DNA from: Gemmatimonadota bacterium
Lineage (GTDB): Bacteria; Gemmatimonadota; Gemmatimonadetes; Gemmatimonadales; GWC2-71-9
Assembly: GCA_003222135.1 (NCBI GenBank)
Contig: QHUM01000047.1
Span: 1 to 64,000, forward strand
Length of the DNA: 64,000 nucleotides
Reading direction: 5' to 3'
In this document: positions 26,053 to 34,177 of the stretch, piece after piece
Position numbering within the stretch: the first letter of the stretch is position 1
Layout of the letters: each line of letters opens with the position of its first letter
Notes under the pieces: generated by a model
What the model was told of the DNA's origin: nothing
What the model saw: the letters and a program-made list of their open reading frames with translations, nothing else
The model's database searches: none
Made by a program: the position numbers and the translations under genes

Positions 26053-26621
26053 GGCGAGCCCTCGATCAGGAACCGCAGCGGCCAGTCGGTGGCCCGCGAG
26101 ATACCGATGCGCGGTGTCGCGATGATGGTGCGTAGCTGTCGTGAAGGGTTTCTTACGACACGCAGCACGCCCCGCTGGAGCGACACCCCATCGAGCCGGC
26201 CGGTCACGCCCAGCGCCGCGCACAGCTTCGCCGGCCCCGAGCACAGCTCGCTGTCCGGCACGCCGCCCCGCCGCCGACGCATCGTCGCGAGTCCCGCCAC
26301 GGGCTCGAGCGCGCGGATCAGCACGGCGGCGGGAAACCCCATCGCTTCCGTCACCGCGTTCAGGCACCAGTGCATCCCGTAGGTGAAGTAGACGTACGCG
26401 GTGCCGGGCGGCCCGAACAGACTCGCGTTGCGGCGGGTGCGACGCGCCCGGTAGCCGTGGCAAGCCGGGTCGTCAGGGCCCACGTACGCCTCAGTCTCAA
26501 CGATACGGCCGGCCACGCGGTGGCCTCGGACCCGGCTCACGAGAACGTGGCCCAAAAGCCTACGCGCGACCTCAGATGTGGGTCGCGCGTAGAACGCCGC
26601 CGGGAGCGCCGCACCCGTCAC
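26037..26621 (-). CDS. DNA-3-methyladenine glycosylase (AAG/MPG family)
   Basis: A 194-residue alkyladenine DNA glycosylase that starts base-excision repair of alkylated purines. Conserved features are RLLGHVLV, GRIVETEAYVGPDDPACHGYRARRTRRN (with the catalytic Glu and the damaged-base pocket), YVYFTYGMHWCLNAVT and CSGPAKLCAALGV. The start GTG overlaps the NYN gene stop as GTGA, which places it in the same transcript. Confidence 0.93.
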   Translation of the reverse strand: MTGAALPAAFYARPTSEVARRLLGHVLVSRVRGHRVAGRIVETEAYVGPDDPACHGYRARRTRRNASLFGPPGTAYVYFTYGMHWCLNAVTEAMGFPAAVLIRALEPVAGLATMRRRRGGVPDSELCSGPAKLCAALGVTGRLDGVSLQRGVLRVVRNPSRQLRTIIATPRIGISRATDWPLRFLIEGSPWVSR

Positions 26622-28507
26622 GCGCCGCCGGTGAGTCCGCGTTTCACCTTCGACCAGAATGACTCGCCCTCGACTTCGGGCTCGGCGGCACGCGGTTCCG
26701 GGGGAGGGGGAGCCGACGGGGACGACTCGGGCGGCCGCGGGGCCGCCCGGAACGCGGGCGCCTGCTGGTCGGTACCGCGCTCGTCAGCAGCCGGGCGTTC
26801 GCGTCCACCCCGGCCCCGACCACCTCTGCGACCGCGACCACCGCGCTCACCGCGCTCCCCTCCCCGATCACCCCGATTTGCATCGTCGCCTCGCGGACCG
26901 CCCCCCGCGCCCCCCCCACCGCCACCACCGCCACCACCGCCACCACGCCGACCGCGCCCACCCTGCCCTCCGCCGCGGCCGCCGCGCTCACGGCGATTCT
27001 CCTCCGTCGGCGCCCTGGGCGGCTCGGCTTCCGAGGCGGGGGGCTCGAGGGCGGGGGTGGGGGTGGGGGTGGGGGTGCGCGTCGGCACCAGTTCGACGCG
27101 CGGCTTGAAGTTCGGGTCCATCTCCACGACGCCGATCTGCTGGATCTCCGGGGGCGGCGCGCGGTGTGCCCCGCGGGAGCCGCGCCGGAACCGGGCGCCG
27201 CGCGATGGCACCCCTCCTCCCGCGGGCGGCTGCGCCGGTCGCATCGACGGTGGCGCCGACGACGCCGGCATTGGCGGGTCGTTCGCCTCGTCTATGTCGG
27301 CCGCGCCGATTGGCTCGGGGGCCGGCACGCCGCGTGTCTCCTCCCGCAACTTCACGGCGTAGGCTCCGTCGTCCTCCTTGGAGAGATCGATGATCTCGGC
27401 CTCTTGCGCCTGCTGCAGCAGCTTGGGGAAGCGCTCCGGGTCGAGCGGCTCGGCCTCCGCGCCTTTGAGCTCGACCATGGTGTCACGCAGCTGCTCCGCG
27501 CTGACGGGCTTTTCGCCGCCCCCGAGCCGTGAGAGGGCCTGCTTCAGGAGGCCGTACGCCTCGCCGAGGGAGAACCCTCCGCCTTCCGCCCGCTCGCCGC
27601 GCTCGCCGCCGGCACCACGGCGGCCGCGGCCTTCCTCCGATCGCCGGCGCGACCCACCCCGGTGCGACCGCTCGTCGCCATCGCGCGCCAGCTCGACGCC
27701 GGGAAAGGCCGGCTGCGCCGCAGCGCCGGGGACGCCTGCGCCGAGCGCGATCTCGTACTGCCCGTTGTCCAGCTTGGTGAGGTGGATGAGACCCTTGTGG
27801 GCCGCCTCCACCACGAACTTCGAGAAGCGCGAGAACCCTGCATCCTTCTCGTCGAACGTGGGGTCGATCTCCTGCATGACCTGCTTCAGGCGGTCGGAGC
27901 GCATGACGTCGTTGTGCGCCGTCATCTGCTTCACCGCCTCGACCACGAGCTCCCAGGGATCGCGGCGCACGTAGGTGACGTCGCTCTCCTTGGTGAATCC
28001 CGCGAGCTCGTTGTACGAGTAGTACTCGTCGCAGTTCTGAATCAACAAGTCGCTCGACGACTCGCGGATCCCCACCCCGATCACGTATTTGCCGTATTCC
28101 TTGAGCTTGAGCACCAAGGCCGAGAAGTCCGAGTCCCCGGACAGGAGGATGAACGTCCCGATCTCGGGGCGGGTGAAGACGAGCTCCAGCGCGTCGATCG
28201 CCAGCCGGATGTCGGTCGCGTTCTTCTTGTTCGAGCCGTAGGCCGGCGCGAAGATGAGGTCGATCGAGGATTCCGCCAGCGGAACGACGTACTGCTGATA
28301 GCGCCGCCAATCGGCGTAGGCGCGCTGCACGGCCACTTTCCCGCGGATGATGTCGGACTGGAGAAGCCGCTTGAGCTCCGTCTGCAGGTCCGAGCGGATC
28401 GCCATCGTCACATTGTCGAAGTCGATCAGCAGGGCCGCGTTGGGCGCGTGGGCGGGGGGTTCGTGGTGAACCGGTCGTGGTAAATGGGCTTGCGGCTGCG
28501 GTGTCAT
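26618..28507 (-). CDS. NYN/PIN nuclease with two OST-HTH (LOTUS) domains and RGG-rich tail
   Basis: A 629-residue protein. Residues about 23-165 form a NYN (PIN-like RNase) domain: Asp29 and Asp31 in LLIDFDN, Asp99 in the ATDIRLAID stretch, and SGDSDF (125, 127) give the acidic site. Residues about 182-256 and 312-388 are OST-HTH/LOTUS-like winged helices, ending [12 protein letters not shown] and [12 protein letters not shown]. The last 230 residues are disordered, with a TP repeat, a 12-residue Gly tract and many RGG/RGR boxes. It is probably an RNA-binding ribonuclease; no substrate is known. The RG-rich tail is encoded by low-complexity DNA. Confidence 0.85.
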   Translation of the reverse strand: MTPQPQAHLPRPVHHEPPAHAPNAALLIDFDNVTMAIRSDLQTELKRLLQSDIIRGKVAVQRAYADWRRYQQYVVPLAESSIDLIFAPAYGSNKKNATDIRLAIDALELVFTRPEIGTFILLSGDSDFSALVLKLKEYGKYVIGVGIRESSSDLLIQNCDEYYSYNELAGFTKESDVTYVRRDPWELVVEAVKQMTAHNDVMRSDRLKQVMQEIDPTFDEKDAGFSRFSKFVVEAAHKGLIHLTKLDNGQYEIALGAGVPGAAAQPAFPGVELARDGDERSHRGGSRRRSEEGRGRRGAGGERGERAEGGGFSLGEAYGLLKQALSRLGGGEKPVSAEQLRDTMVELKGAEAEPLDPERFPKLLQQAQEAEIIDLSKEDDGAYAVKLREETRGVPAPEPIGAADIDEANDPPMPASSAPPSMRPAQPPAGGGVPSRGARFRRGSRGAHRAPPPEIQQIGVVEMDPNFKPRVELVPTRTPTPTPTPALEPPASEAEPPRAPTEENRRERGGRGGGQGGRGRRGGGGGGGGGGGGAGGGPRGDDANRGDRGGERGERGGRGRRGGRGRGGRERPAADERGTDQQAPAFRAAPRPPESSPSAPPPPEPRAAEPEVEGESFWSKVKRGLTGGA

Positions 28508-28860
28508 GTGGTTGCACTCAGTTCCAGGCCGATGACCTGCGTGAGCTCCCGTCGCTTCACCTTGCCGCTGCCGGTCAGCGGGAAGGCGTCGAAGAGGCGC
28601 ACCAGGTCCGGCACTTTGTAGGATCCCTCCGTGGGCACGACGCAGGCGCGGATCAGCTCTCCCAACGTTGCGTTGGGGATGCCGACGACGCAGACGTCGC
28701 CCACGGCAGGGTGCGTCCGGAGGAGGTCCTCCAGCTCGCGTGGATAGTACTTGAGCTCGTGTGTGCTCAACGAGGTGGCACTCTCGGTGGGGTGCGTCTT
28801 CGCGTGCTCGGCGAAGAGCGCCGCCAGATGATCTGTCGCCACGTCTACGACTTCCCCCAC
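28504..28860 (-). CDS. Stand-alone AMP-binding enzyme C-terminal domain (possible remnant)
   Basis: A 118-residue ORF matching only the C-terminal lid domain of acyl-CoA/acyl-AMP synthetases: [26 protein letters not shown] and [19 protein letters not shown], with the catalytic lysine of the lid (GKVKR). The large N-terminal adenylation domain is absent; upstream DNA is a promoter-like spacer. The proposed GTG start is weak. Its stop overlaps the NYN start as ATGA, so it may persist as a translated leader cistron, or be a fragment left by deletion. Start uncertain. Confidence 0.55.
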   Translation of the reverse strand: MGEVVDVATDHLAALFAEHAKTHPTESATSLSTHELKYYPRELEDLLRTHPAVGDVCVVGIPNATLGELIRACVVPTEGSYKVPDLVRLFDAFPLTGSGKVKRRELTQVIGLELSATT

Positions 28861-28927
28861 AACGTTCAGAGTCTTTGAAAATAAACAACTTGCACACGAA
28901 GGGCCACTGGCCCGCGACTATCCAGGG

Positions 28928-28975
28928 TTGACAGCGCCGGTCGCTTGTATCACTGTATCGTAACAATGGTACACA
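28928..28975 (+). promoter_or_regulatory. Promoter/operator region of the GntR-ABC operon
   Basis: A consensus TTGACA lies 57 bases before the GntR start; the matching -10 is unclear (TGTATC or TAACAAT). Just downstream, ACTGTA and TACACA sit 12 bases apart, resembling the AGTGTA-N13-TACACT half-sites reported for YtrA-type GntR regulators. Autorepression by the encoded GntR protein is inferred. Confidence 0.45.
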
Positions 28976-28984
28976 TGCAACGCC

Positions 28985-29365
28985 GTGTTCGAACAGCTCG
29001 ATCCCCGTAGTCCCAACCCGCTGTACGCTCAAATCGCGAACCGCTTGCGGGTCGCGATCGCGGCGGGCGAGCTCCGCCCTGGCGCGGCGCTCCCCTCGGT
29101 ACGGCACCTCGCCGGAGAGCTGCGCGTGAACCCGGCAACCGTGGTTCAGGCCTATCGCGACCTGGAGAGCGAAGGGTTCGTCGAGATGCGCCAGGGCGCA
29201 GGGACGTTCGTGCGCGAGGTCCCGCCCGAAGGCCGGGCGCGCGAGCGCGCCCGGCAGGCCACTACGCTGGTGCGCCAGATGCTGGGCGAAGCGGGACGAC
29301 TCGGCGTGTCCCTGGCCGAGCTGCAAGCGGCGATCGCGGAAGAGATCGGAGTGGGAACGGCATGA
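28985..29365 (+). CDS. GntR family regulator, YtrA subfamily
   Basis: A 126-residue regulator: an N-terminal GntR winged helix-turn-helix (PNPLYAQIANRLRVAIAAGE, LPSVRHLAGELRVNPATVVQ, RQGAGTFV) and a short helical tail instead of a ligand-binding domain, the YtrA arrangement. Such proteins usually repress the ABC transporter operon that follows, exactly the layout here. GTG start; the stop overlaps the ATPase start as ATGA. Confidence 0.92.
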   Translation: MFEQLDPRSPNPLYAQIANRLRVAIAAGELRPGAALPSVRHLAGELRVNPATVVQAYRDLESEGFVEMRQGAGTFVREVPPEGRARERARQATTLVRQMLGEAGRLGVSLAELQAAIAEEIGVGTA

Positions 29366-30258
29366 CCAACGCCATCGAAATTCGACAGCTGCACTATCGC
29401 GCGGGCAGGGCATTCGAGCTCAAACAGCTGGACCTGAACGTCCCGTCCGGGGCCATCTATGGATTCCTTGGCCCCAACGGCTCCGGCAAGACGACCACGA
29501 TCCGGCTCGTGCTGGGGCTGCTGCGACCCCTCGCCGGCCGCATCACCGTGCTGGGCGACCAGATCCCCGACGCCGCGCCGCGCGTGCTGGCCCGCGTGGG
29601 GTACGTGCCGGAGCACCCGCACCTGGACCCCACGCTCACGGTCCGAGAGACGCTGCGCTTTCAGGCAGCGTTCTACCCGAGCTGGGACTGGCCTTGTGCA
29701 CAACGGCTGCGACGCGAGTTCGAGTTGGATGAGGGGGCGACGTTCGGCCGATTGTCGAAAGGGCAAAAGGGGAAACTGATGTCCCTGCTCGCGCTGGCGC
29801 AGCGACCGGACCTGCTGGTGTTGGACGAGCCGACCGACGGACTCGACCCGGTGGTGCGACGGGACGTGCTGTCGGCGCTGCTCGATTACGTCTCACAGCG
29901 GCAGGCGACTGTCTTCATCTCCAGTCACCTGGTCCACGAGCTCGAGCGCATCTGCGACTGGATCGGCGTCATGGACAATGGCCGCCTCATCACCGAGGTG
30001 CCGATGCAGCGCTTCAAGAACGGCATCAAGCGGCTGCGCGTCGCGGGCGCTCCCCCGACGGCCGCCGGTGCGCCGTTCATGATCCTCGCGCGCGAGCAGG
30101 CCAACGGCGGGGCGGAAACCTGGGTGGTGCGCGATTGGGAGCCGGAAATGGCGGCGTATTTCGCGACGATCGGCGCCGCCCTGAACGACGTGATCGACCT
30201 GGATCTCGAGGAAGGGTTCGTGGAGCTGCTGCGCACCTTCCGAGGTCCGCCCAGTTAA
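29362..30258 (+). CDS. ABC transporter ATP-binding protein
   Basis: A 298-residue ATPase of the YtrB/CcmA-like group. Walker A GPNGSGKTTT, a signature-like LSKGQKGK (LSGGQ variant, with Lys at position 3), Walker B LLVLDEPTDG and the switch His (ISSHLVHE) are present. The C-terminal 80 residues form an extra domain (KRLRVAGAP...) seen in exporters of this class. It pairs with the downstream permease; the substrate is unknown, with antibiotic or envelope-stress export typical of the family. Confidence 0.92.
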   Translation: MTNAIEIRQLHYRAGRAFELKQLDLNVPSGAIYGFLGPNGSGKTTTIRLVLGLLRPLAGRITVLGDQIPDAAPRVLARVGYVPEHPHLDPTLTVRETLRFQAAFYPSWDWPCAQRLRREFELDEGATFGRLSKGQKGKLMSLLALAQRPDLLVLDEPTDGLDPVVRRDVLSALLDYVSQRQATVFISSHLVHELERICDWIGVMDNGRLITEVPMQRFKNGIKRLRVAGAPPTAAGAPFMILAREQANGGAETWVVRDWEPEMAAYFATIGAALNDVIDLDLEEGFVELLRTFRGPPS

Positions 30259-30268
30259 GGAGGACGCC

Positions 30269-30925
30269 ATGTTCCACGTCGTGCTGTACAGTCAATGGAA
30301 GTGGTCCCGGCTGATCATCGCGCTCGGCAGCGTAGCGGCGTTCGCGCTGCCGCTCGTGTCCGTACAGGGCGCGGCGCGCCCCGACACGAGTCCGTTGCAG
30401 GCGGCCGAGCTGCTGCAGTCCGTGCAGTCCTGGGGGACGCTCTACCCCGTGCTCGCCGCCGCACTCGGACTGCTCGTCGCGATCGCCACCTGGGCTCCCG
30501 ACCATCGCGGGCGCCACGTGCACGCGCTGTCGCTCCCGCTGCCGCGCTGGCGCTATGTCCTGCTGCGGTTCGGTGGCGGGGCGACGCTGCTCGCCGCACC
30601 CGTCATCGCCGTGGCGGCGAGTGCGCTGCTCGCCACCTGGAGCGCCACGATCCCCGCGGGGCTGCAGGGATACCCCGTAGCGCTCGCCATCCGCTTCGCC
30701 CTCGCCGTTCTCGTCGCGTACGCCGTGTTCTTCGCGGTCTCGGCCGGCACGGCACGCACCGCCGGGATCATCCTCGGGCTCATCGGAGGCGTCATTCTCG
30801 TGCAGATCGTCGCCGGGGTCGCGAATATCGATCTCGATCTGTTCGGCAAGGTGCAGGTCGCGGTCCTCAATTGGCCCGGGCCGCTCGCGATTTTCACCGG
30901 GCGCTGGATGCTGATCGATGTGTAG
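30269..30925 (+). CDS. ABC-2 type permease
   Basis: A 218-residue membrane protein with about six hydrophobic segments (LIIALGSVAAFALPLVSV, LYPVLAAALGLLVAIATW, and the late TAGIILGLIGGVILVQIVAG). The RGRHVHALSLPLPRWRYVLLRF motif between the second and third spans is common in ABC-2 permeases. It follows the ATPase by 10 bases with an AAGGAGG ribosome site, completing a GntR-ATPase-permease operon. Confidence 0.85.
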   Translation: MFHVVLYSQWKWSRLIIALGSVAAFALPLVSVQGAARPDTSPLQAAELLQSVQSWGTLYPVLAAALGLLVAIATWAPDHRGRHVHALSLPLPRWRYVLLRFGGGATLLAAPVIAVAASALLATWSATIPAGLQGYPVALAIRFALAVLVAYAVFFAVSAGTARTAGIILGLIGGVILVQIVAGVANIDLDLFGKVQVAVLNWPGPLAIFTGRWMLIDV

Positions 30926-30963
30926 CCCGCTGGTGAAAAACGATCGAGTACGGTGCCGTCATT

Positions 30964-31008
30964 CCCACGCTAAAGCGTGGGCTCGGCAAGGCACTGTGCT
31001 GAAGCACA
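30964..31008. repeat. Twin-hairpin repeat, copy 1
   Basis: CCCACGC-TAAA-GCGTGGG is followed after exactly 13 bases (CTCGGC...CAC) by TGTGC-TGAA-GCACA. The second hairpin contains the GTG used as start of the next gene. The same two-hairpin layout, spacing and CTCGGC core recur at 45883-45927, with different stem bases that still pair. Confidence 0.8.
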
Positions 31009-32099
31009 CAACGTGTCTGTGCCTCCTCACGGTAATGATGGCCATGACACCCGGCAGACTGGCGAGCCAGAGCGTCGAGCGGCTCCAGGTCCGCGCGGAT
31101 AGTCTCCTGCGCGAGTGGCGCCGCGCGAACGCCCTGGCGGACATGGTCGACAGCCTCAACCACGCGCGGGCGGGGGGCACGGACACGATCAGCGTGGGCG
31201 CGCTGCGGATCGTCACGATCCCGTCCCCTGCGCGGTTGCGGGAAGCCGCGGCCCGCGCCTGGCCGGTGATCGACAGCCTGTACGGCAGCGAGGCCCGGCA
31301 GCTCGAGCAGCGCCCCTATCTCATCGCGCCGTACGACCCCGACACCACGAGCCCGAAGCCGACGCTGCGCGGTGCGACCCAAGTGCCCTGGGACAAAGAC
31401 GTCGCGTCGCTCGCCATGATGCTGCTGATGAACGTGCCGATCGGCCGGCCCGACTCAGCGTTGCAGAACTGGCTGGGAGGGCCGGTGGCGCCGATCGTTC
31501 ATCCGGTGCAAGCGCGCGCCGCGGTCTACGTGCAGCTCGTGACGGCTCCCTCCCAGCCGGCTCGCAACTGCTTCCTCGGCGTGATGAACGACTGCCGCAC
31601 CGCGCTCACGCTCGGCCAGTCGCCCGACCCGGTGGACCAGTGGCACCCAAGCGCCGCCGAGCGCCGCGCCTTGGTCTCGAGGTCATTCGCGGAGTATTTC
31701 AGCTATTCCGATCACGGCGCGCGCAAGCCGGCGCTGCAGTCGTGCCGGGCCGGCAGCGATTCGGCCTGTACCGAGCTACTGCGATCGCTGCCCGCGGGAG
31801 TGCTGCCACGCCCGCTGACCTACGACGCCCGCGCGGCACTGGTGCACGTCGCGTTGCGGCTCGGTGGCCGGGAGGCATATCACCGCCTGGTCGCGACACC
31901 GGGCACCCCGATCGCCGACCGCCTCGCCGCCGCGGCGGGCGTGAGCGTCGATAGCGTCGTCGCGCTGTGGCGGTCGGAAATCCTCACCGCCCGCCCGGCG
32001 CCCGTCACCGTACCGCCTTGGGGGCCGTGGGCCGCGCTCGGGTGGACGGCCGTCTTCGCGGTTTGCGCCCTGCGGAGCTCGCGATGGCGCGTGAGCTGA
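30996..32099 (+). CDS. Secreted/membrane-anchored protein of unknown function (paralogue of next gene)
   Basis: About 367 residues. A signal peptide (KHTTCLCLLTVMMAMTPGRLAS) follows a GTG that lies inside a repeat hairpin; an ATG 78 bases upstream within the permease gene is the alternative. The large extracytoplasmic part carries an NCFLGVMNDC (C-x7-C) pair and ends with a membrane segment (PWGPWAALGWTAVFAVCAL) and a short basic tail. It shares the C-x7-C region and the C-terminal helical block with the following gene, so the two are tandem paralogues. No enzymatic motif is recognised. Confidence 0.6.
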   Translation: MLKHTTCLCLLTVMMAMTPGRLASQSVERLQVRADSLLREWRRANALADMVDSLNHARAGGTDTISVGALRIVTIPSPARLREAAARAWPVIDSLYGSEARQLEQRPYLIAPYDPDTTSPKPTLRGATQVPWDKDVASLAMMLLMNVPIGRPDSALQNWLGGPVAPIVHPVQARAAVYVQLVTAPSQPARNCFLGVMNDCRTALTLGQSPDPVDQWHPSAAERRALVSRSFAEYFSYSDHGARKPALQSCRAGSDSACTELLRSLPAGVLPRPLTYDARAALVHVALRLGGREAYHRLVATPGTPIADRLAAAAGVSVDSVVALWRSEILTARPAPVTVPPWGPWAALGWTAVFAVCALRSSRWRVS

Positions 32100-33265
32100 G
32101 GTGGTGGCTGGCGGCCGTGCTGCTCGCGTGCGGCGCCGTGGCAGTGGCGTACCTGCCACCGCGCGGTGCGGCGCGTCAGGCCGGGTTGGGCGACGCGCCG
32201 ATCCGACAGACTCCGGCACGCCTGCGTGCACAGGCGCTCGCCGCCCAGTGGCGTGTGGCAAACCTGGCGCTGCGGCTCCCAGAGTATCGCAAGCGACTCC
32301 AGCCCGAATTGCTGCGACGGCGCGAGAGAGACGAGCCTGGTCCGGCGCTGCTAATCGAGTCATCCGAGTCGCTCGCACCGCTCGTCCGCGAACGGGTGAG
32401 ACCCGTTCTGGATGAGGTCTCGCGCCAGTTGGGGCTCGGCGTGACGAAGGTGTCGGTGGGTCTGGTCGTCGACCCGCGGCGCTACGTTTCTGCCAAAGCC
32501 GCCGCAACGCCGAGCCAGGACTTTGCGTCTCCGGCCTACCTGTTTCCCGATTCGAGCGATCGGACGACGTGCGTGGCTCTGATTCCGGCCTGGGAGTGGA
32601 CCCGCACGCTCGCAGGCATGGTCCCGGCGCGAATCGAAGACTGGATCCGGACCGGCCTCGGGCCGTGCGCTTTCTACGCGGTCTACGGAGCGCCAGGCAA
32701 GGAAGTGCGGCACTGGTTGGCCAAGCGCGGCTACGACCTGGCCCGCGTCCCCTTCTGGGACCGAGAGCGGCCCGAGCGACCTCAAGACTCTTTCGTGATG
32801 TACCAGAACGGGACACGCTGGTGGTGGAGGAGCGTTTATCAGTTTCCGGTCACGGCCATCGGCTGCATGGCCGGACGAACAACAAGCTGCCGGGCCGCCG
32901 TGCTCTCCGGTGCCGCGGAATGGACCGGAGACTCCCTGCCCCGATTTCTCGAGAGCGATCCCCGAGCGTGGTGGCGGGGGCAACGCCTCCTTTACAGCGA
33001 TCGCTACCTGGCGGACGTGGTACGGGAGGTGGGCCACGATCGCTTCCTGCGGTTCTGGAATTCGCCCGACCCGGTCGACACCGCCCTCGCCGCCGCGCTC
33101 AAGATGCCGGTCGGCGAGTGGACCGAGCGCTGGCAACGCCGCTTCGTGCCGCGCCTCCCGCTCGGGCCGGCGGCACCGCTCAGCGCCACGGTGCTCGGCC
33201 TGCTGCTGGGCGGGGCAGCCGTGGTCGTGGTGGCGTTGGGCGCGACCCGCCGTCAGGTCGGATGA
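32084..33265 (+). CDS. Membrane-anchored extracytoplasmic protein, paralogue of preceding gene
   Basis: A 393-residue protein with an N-terminal membrane segment (WWLAAVLLACGAVAVAYL), a large soluble region and a C-terminal span (LSATVLGLLLGGAAVVVVAL). It has GCMAGRTTSC, a C-x7-C pair aligned with that of the upstream gene, and a matching C-terminal block (YLADVVREVGHDRFLRFW). An ARIEDWIRTG segment is reminiscent of peptidase-like proteins, but no HExxH or other catalytic motif is present. The start overlaps the upstream gene by 16 bases, the end overlaps the next as ATGA. Confidence 0.68.
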   Translation: MARELRWWLAAVLLACGAVAVAYLPPRGAARQAGLGDAPIRQTPARLRAQALAAQWRVANLALRLPEYRKRLQPELLRRRERDEPGPALLIESSESLAPLVRERVRPVLDEVSRQLGLGVTKVSVGLVVDPRRYVSAKAAATPSQDFASPAYLFPDSSDRTTCVALIPAWEWTRTLAGMVPARIEDWIRTGLGPCAFYAVYGAPGKEVRHWLAKRGYDLARVPFWDRERPERPQDSFVMYQNGTRWWWRSVYQFPVTAIGCMAGRTTSCRAAVLSGAAEWTGDSLPRFLESDPRAWWRGQRLLYSDRYLADVVREVGHDRFLRFWNSPDPVDTALAAALKMPVGEWTERWQRRFVPRLPLGPAAPLSATVLGLLLGGAAVVVVALGATRRQVG

Positions 33266-33714
33266 ACCTGCGCCTGGCCGCAGCCGTCGCGTGCGCGCTC
33301 GGGTTGCTCATGCCGACGCCCGCTCGCGGCCAGGGGGACCGGTGGGAGCGTCAGGTGCGCGGGCAGCTCACGCGGGCCACAGCCACACTCGGTGCGAAGG
33401 GAGCCGTACGGTCCCTCGCTGCACATGTCGGCTCGCTCGACACCGACGAGTCGGAGTCGCTCACACTCACGCTCCAGGCCGGGGTCTCCTACGTCGTCGT
33501 GGGCACGTGCGACGAGGATTGCGAGCGGCTCGGTCTCGTACTGTCCGACCTCTCGAGCCACGACCTGGCAGCCGACCGTGCGAGCGAAAACGCGCCGGTG
33601 ATCCGGGTGACGCCCCGCCAGACGGCGCCGTACCGCGTGAAGGTCGTGATGGAGCGGTGCCGCATGCATCCGTGTCGCTTCGGCGTCGCCCTGATCACTC
33701 TCCCAGCACCTTGA
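33262..33714 (+). CDS. Small secreted protein of unknown function
   Basis: A 150-residue protein with a signal peptide (LAAAVACALGLLMPTPARGQ). The mature part is beta-rich with two short cysteine pairs, TCDEDCE and RCRMHPCRFG, suggesting a disulfide-stabilised extracytoplasmic domain. The central pattern (LTLQAGVSYVVVGTCDEDC...LVLSDLSSHDL) resembles small beta-sandwich domains of the PPC type. It is coupled to the preceding gene by ATGA, and all three secreted proteins may work together. Confidence 0.65.
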   Translation: MNLRLAAAVACALGLLMPTPARGQGDRWERQVRGQLTRATATLGAKGAVRSLAAHVGSLDTDESESLTLTLQAGVSYVVVGTCDEDCERLGLVLSDLSSHDLAADRASENAPVIRVTPRQTAPYRVKVVMERCRMHPCRFGVALITLPAP

Positions 33715-34114
33715 TGATCACCCGCTTCTTGCGCTGGCCGTCCCACTCGCCGTAGAACACGCGCTGCCAGGGACCGAGATCGACCTTTCCCGCCGTGATG
33801 GGCACGATCACTTCGTGACCGATCGTCAGGCTCCGGAGGTGGGCCGCCGCGTTGTCCTCGCCGGTCTCGTTGTGCCGATAGCGACCCGGGTCCCATGGCG
33901 CGATCGTCTCCTCGAGCCACTTCAGGATGTCCGCCCACAGGCCTGATTCCTGGTCGTTCACGAACACCGAGGCGGTAATATGCATGGCGCTCACCAGGAC
34001 GAGCCCTTCCTGGACGCCGCTCGCGCGCACCTGTTCGGCCACCTCATCGGTGACGTCGATGATCTCCTGGCGCTGCTTGGTATTGAACCAGAGGTAGTGC
34101 GTGTGGGACTTCAT
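33695..34114 (-). CDS. YjbQ family protein (UPF0047)
   Basis: A 139-residue protein of the YjbQ family. The diagnostic region SAMHITASVFVNDQESGLWADILKWLEE and the C-terminal GPWQRVFYGEWDGQRKKRV are near-perfect. Family members have weak thiamine-phosphate synthase activity, though the physiological role is unclear. The gene is convergent with the small secreted protein (20-base overlap) and divergent from the two-component system. Confidence 0.92.
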   Translation of the reverse strand: MKSHTHYLWFNTKQRQEIIDVTDEVAEQVRASGVQEGLVLVSAMHITASVFVNDQESGLWADILKWLEETIAPWDPGRYRHNETGEDNAAAHLRSLTIGHEVIVPITAGKVDLGPWQRVFYGEWDGQRKKRVIIKVLGE

Positions 34115-34136
34115 CTGAACCCCCGAGCGTGTCGAA

Positions 34137-34165
34137 TTGTCACACGGGTGCCGAACACCTAGATT
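34137..34165 (+). promoter_or_regulatory. Promoter of the two-component operon
   Basis: TTGTCA and TAGATT are spaced by 17 bases. The -10 ends 12 bases before the ATG, so the leader would be only about 5 bases; no ribosome-binding site is visible. A near-leaderless transcript is predicted. Confidence 0.6.
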
Positions 34166-34177
34166 GCCCCGTCAAAT

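Noticed and set aside
27049..27079. GGGGGT microsatellite as a possible quadruplex regulatory element
   Set aside because: It encodes the Thr-Pro repeat in the disordered tail of the NYN protein; low-complexity coding DNA explains it.
26659..27362. Several plus-strand Pro/Arg-rich frames opposite the NYN tail
   Set aside because: They mirror the RGG/poly-Gly tail on the other strand and have no independent start signals.
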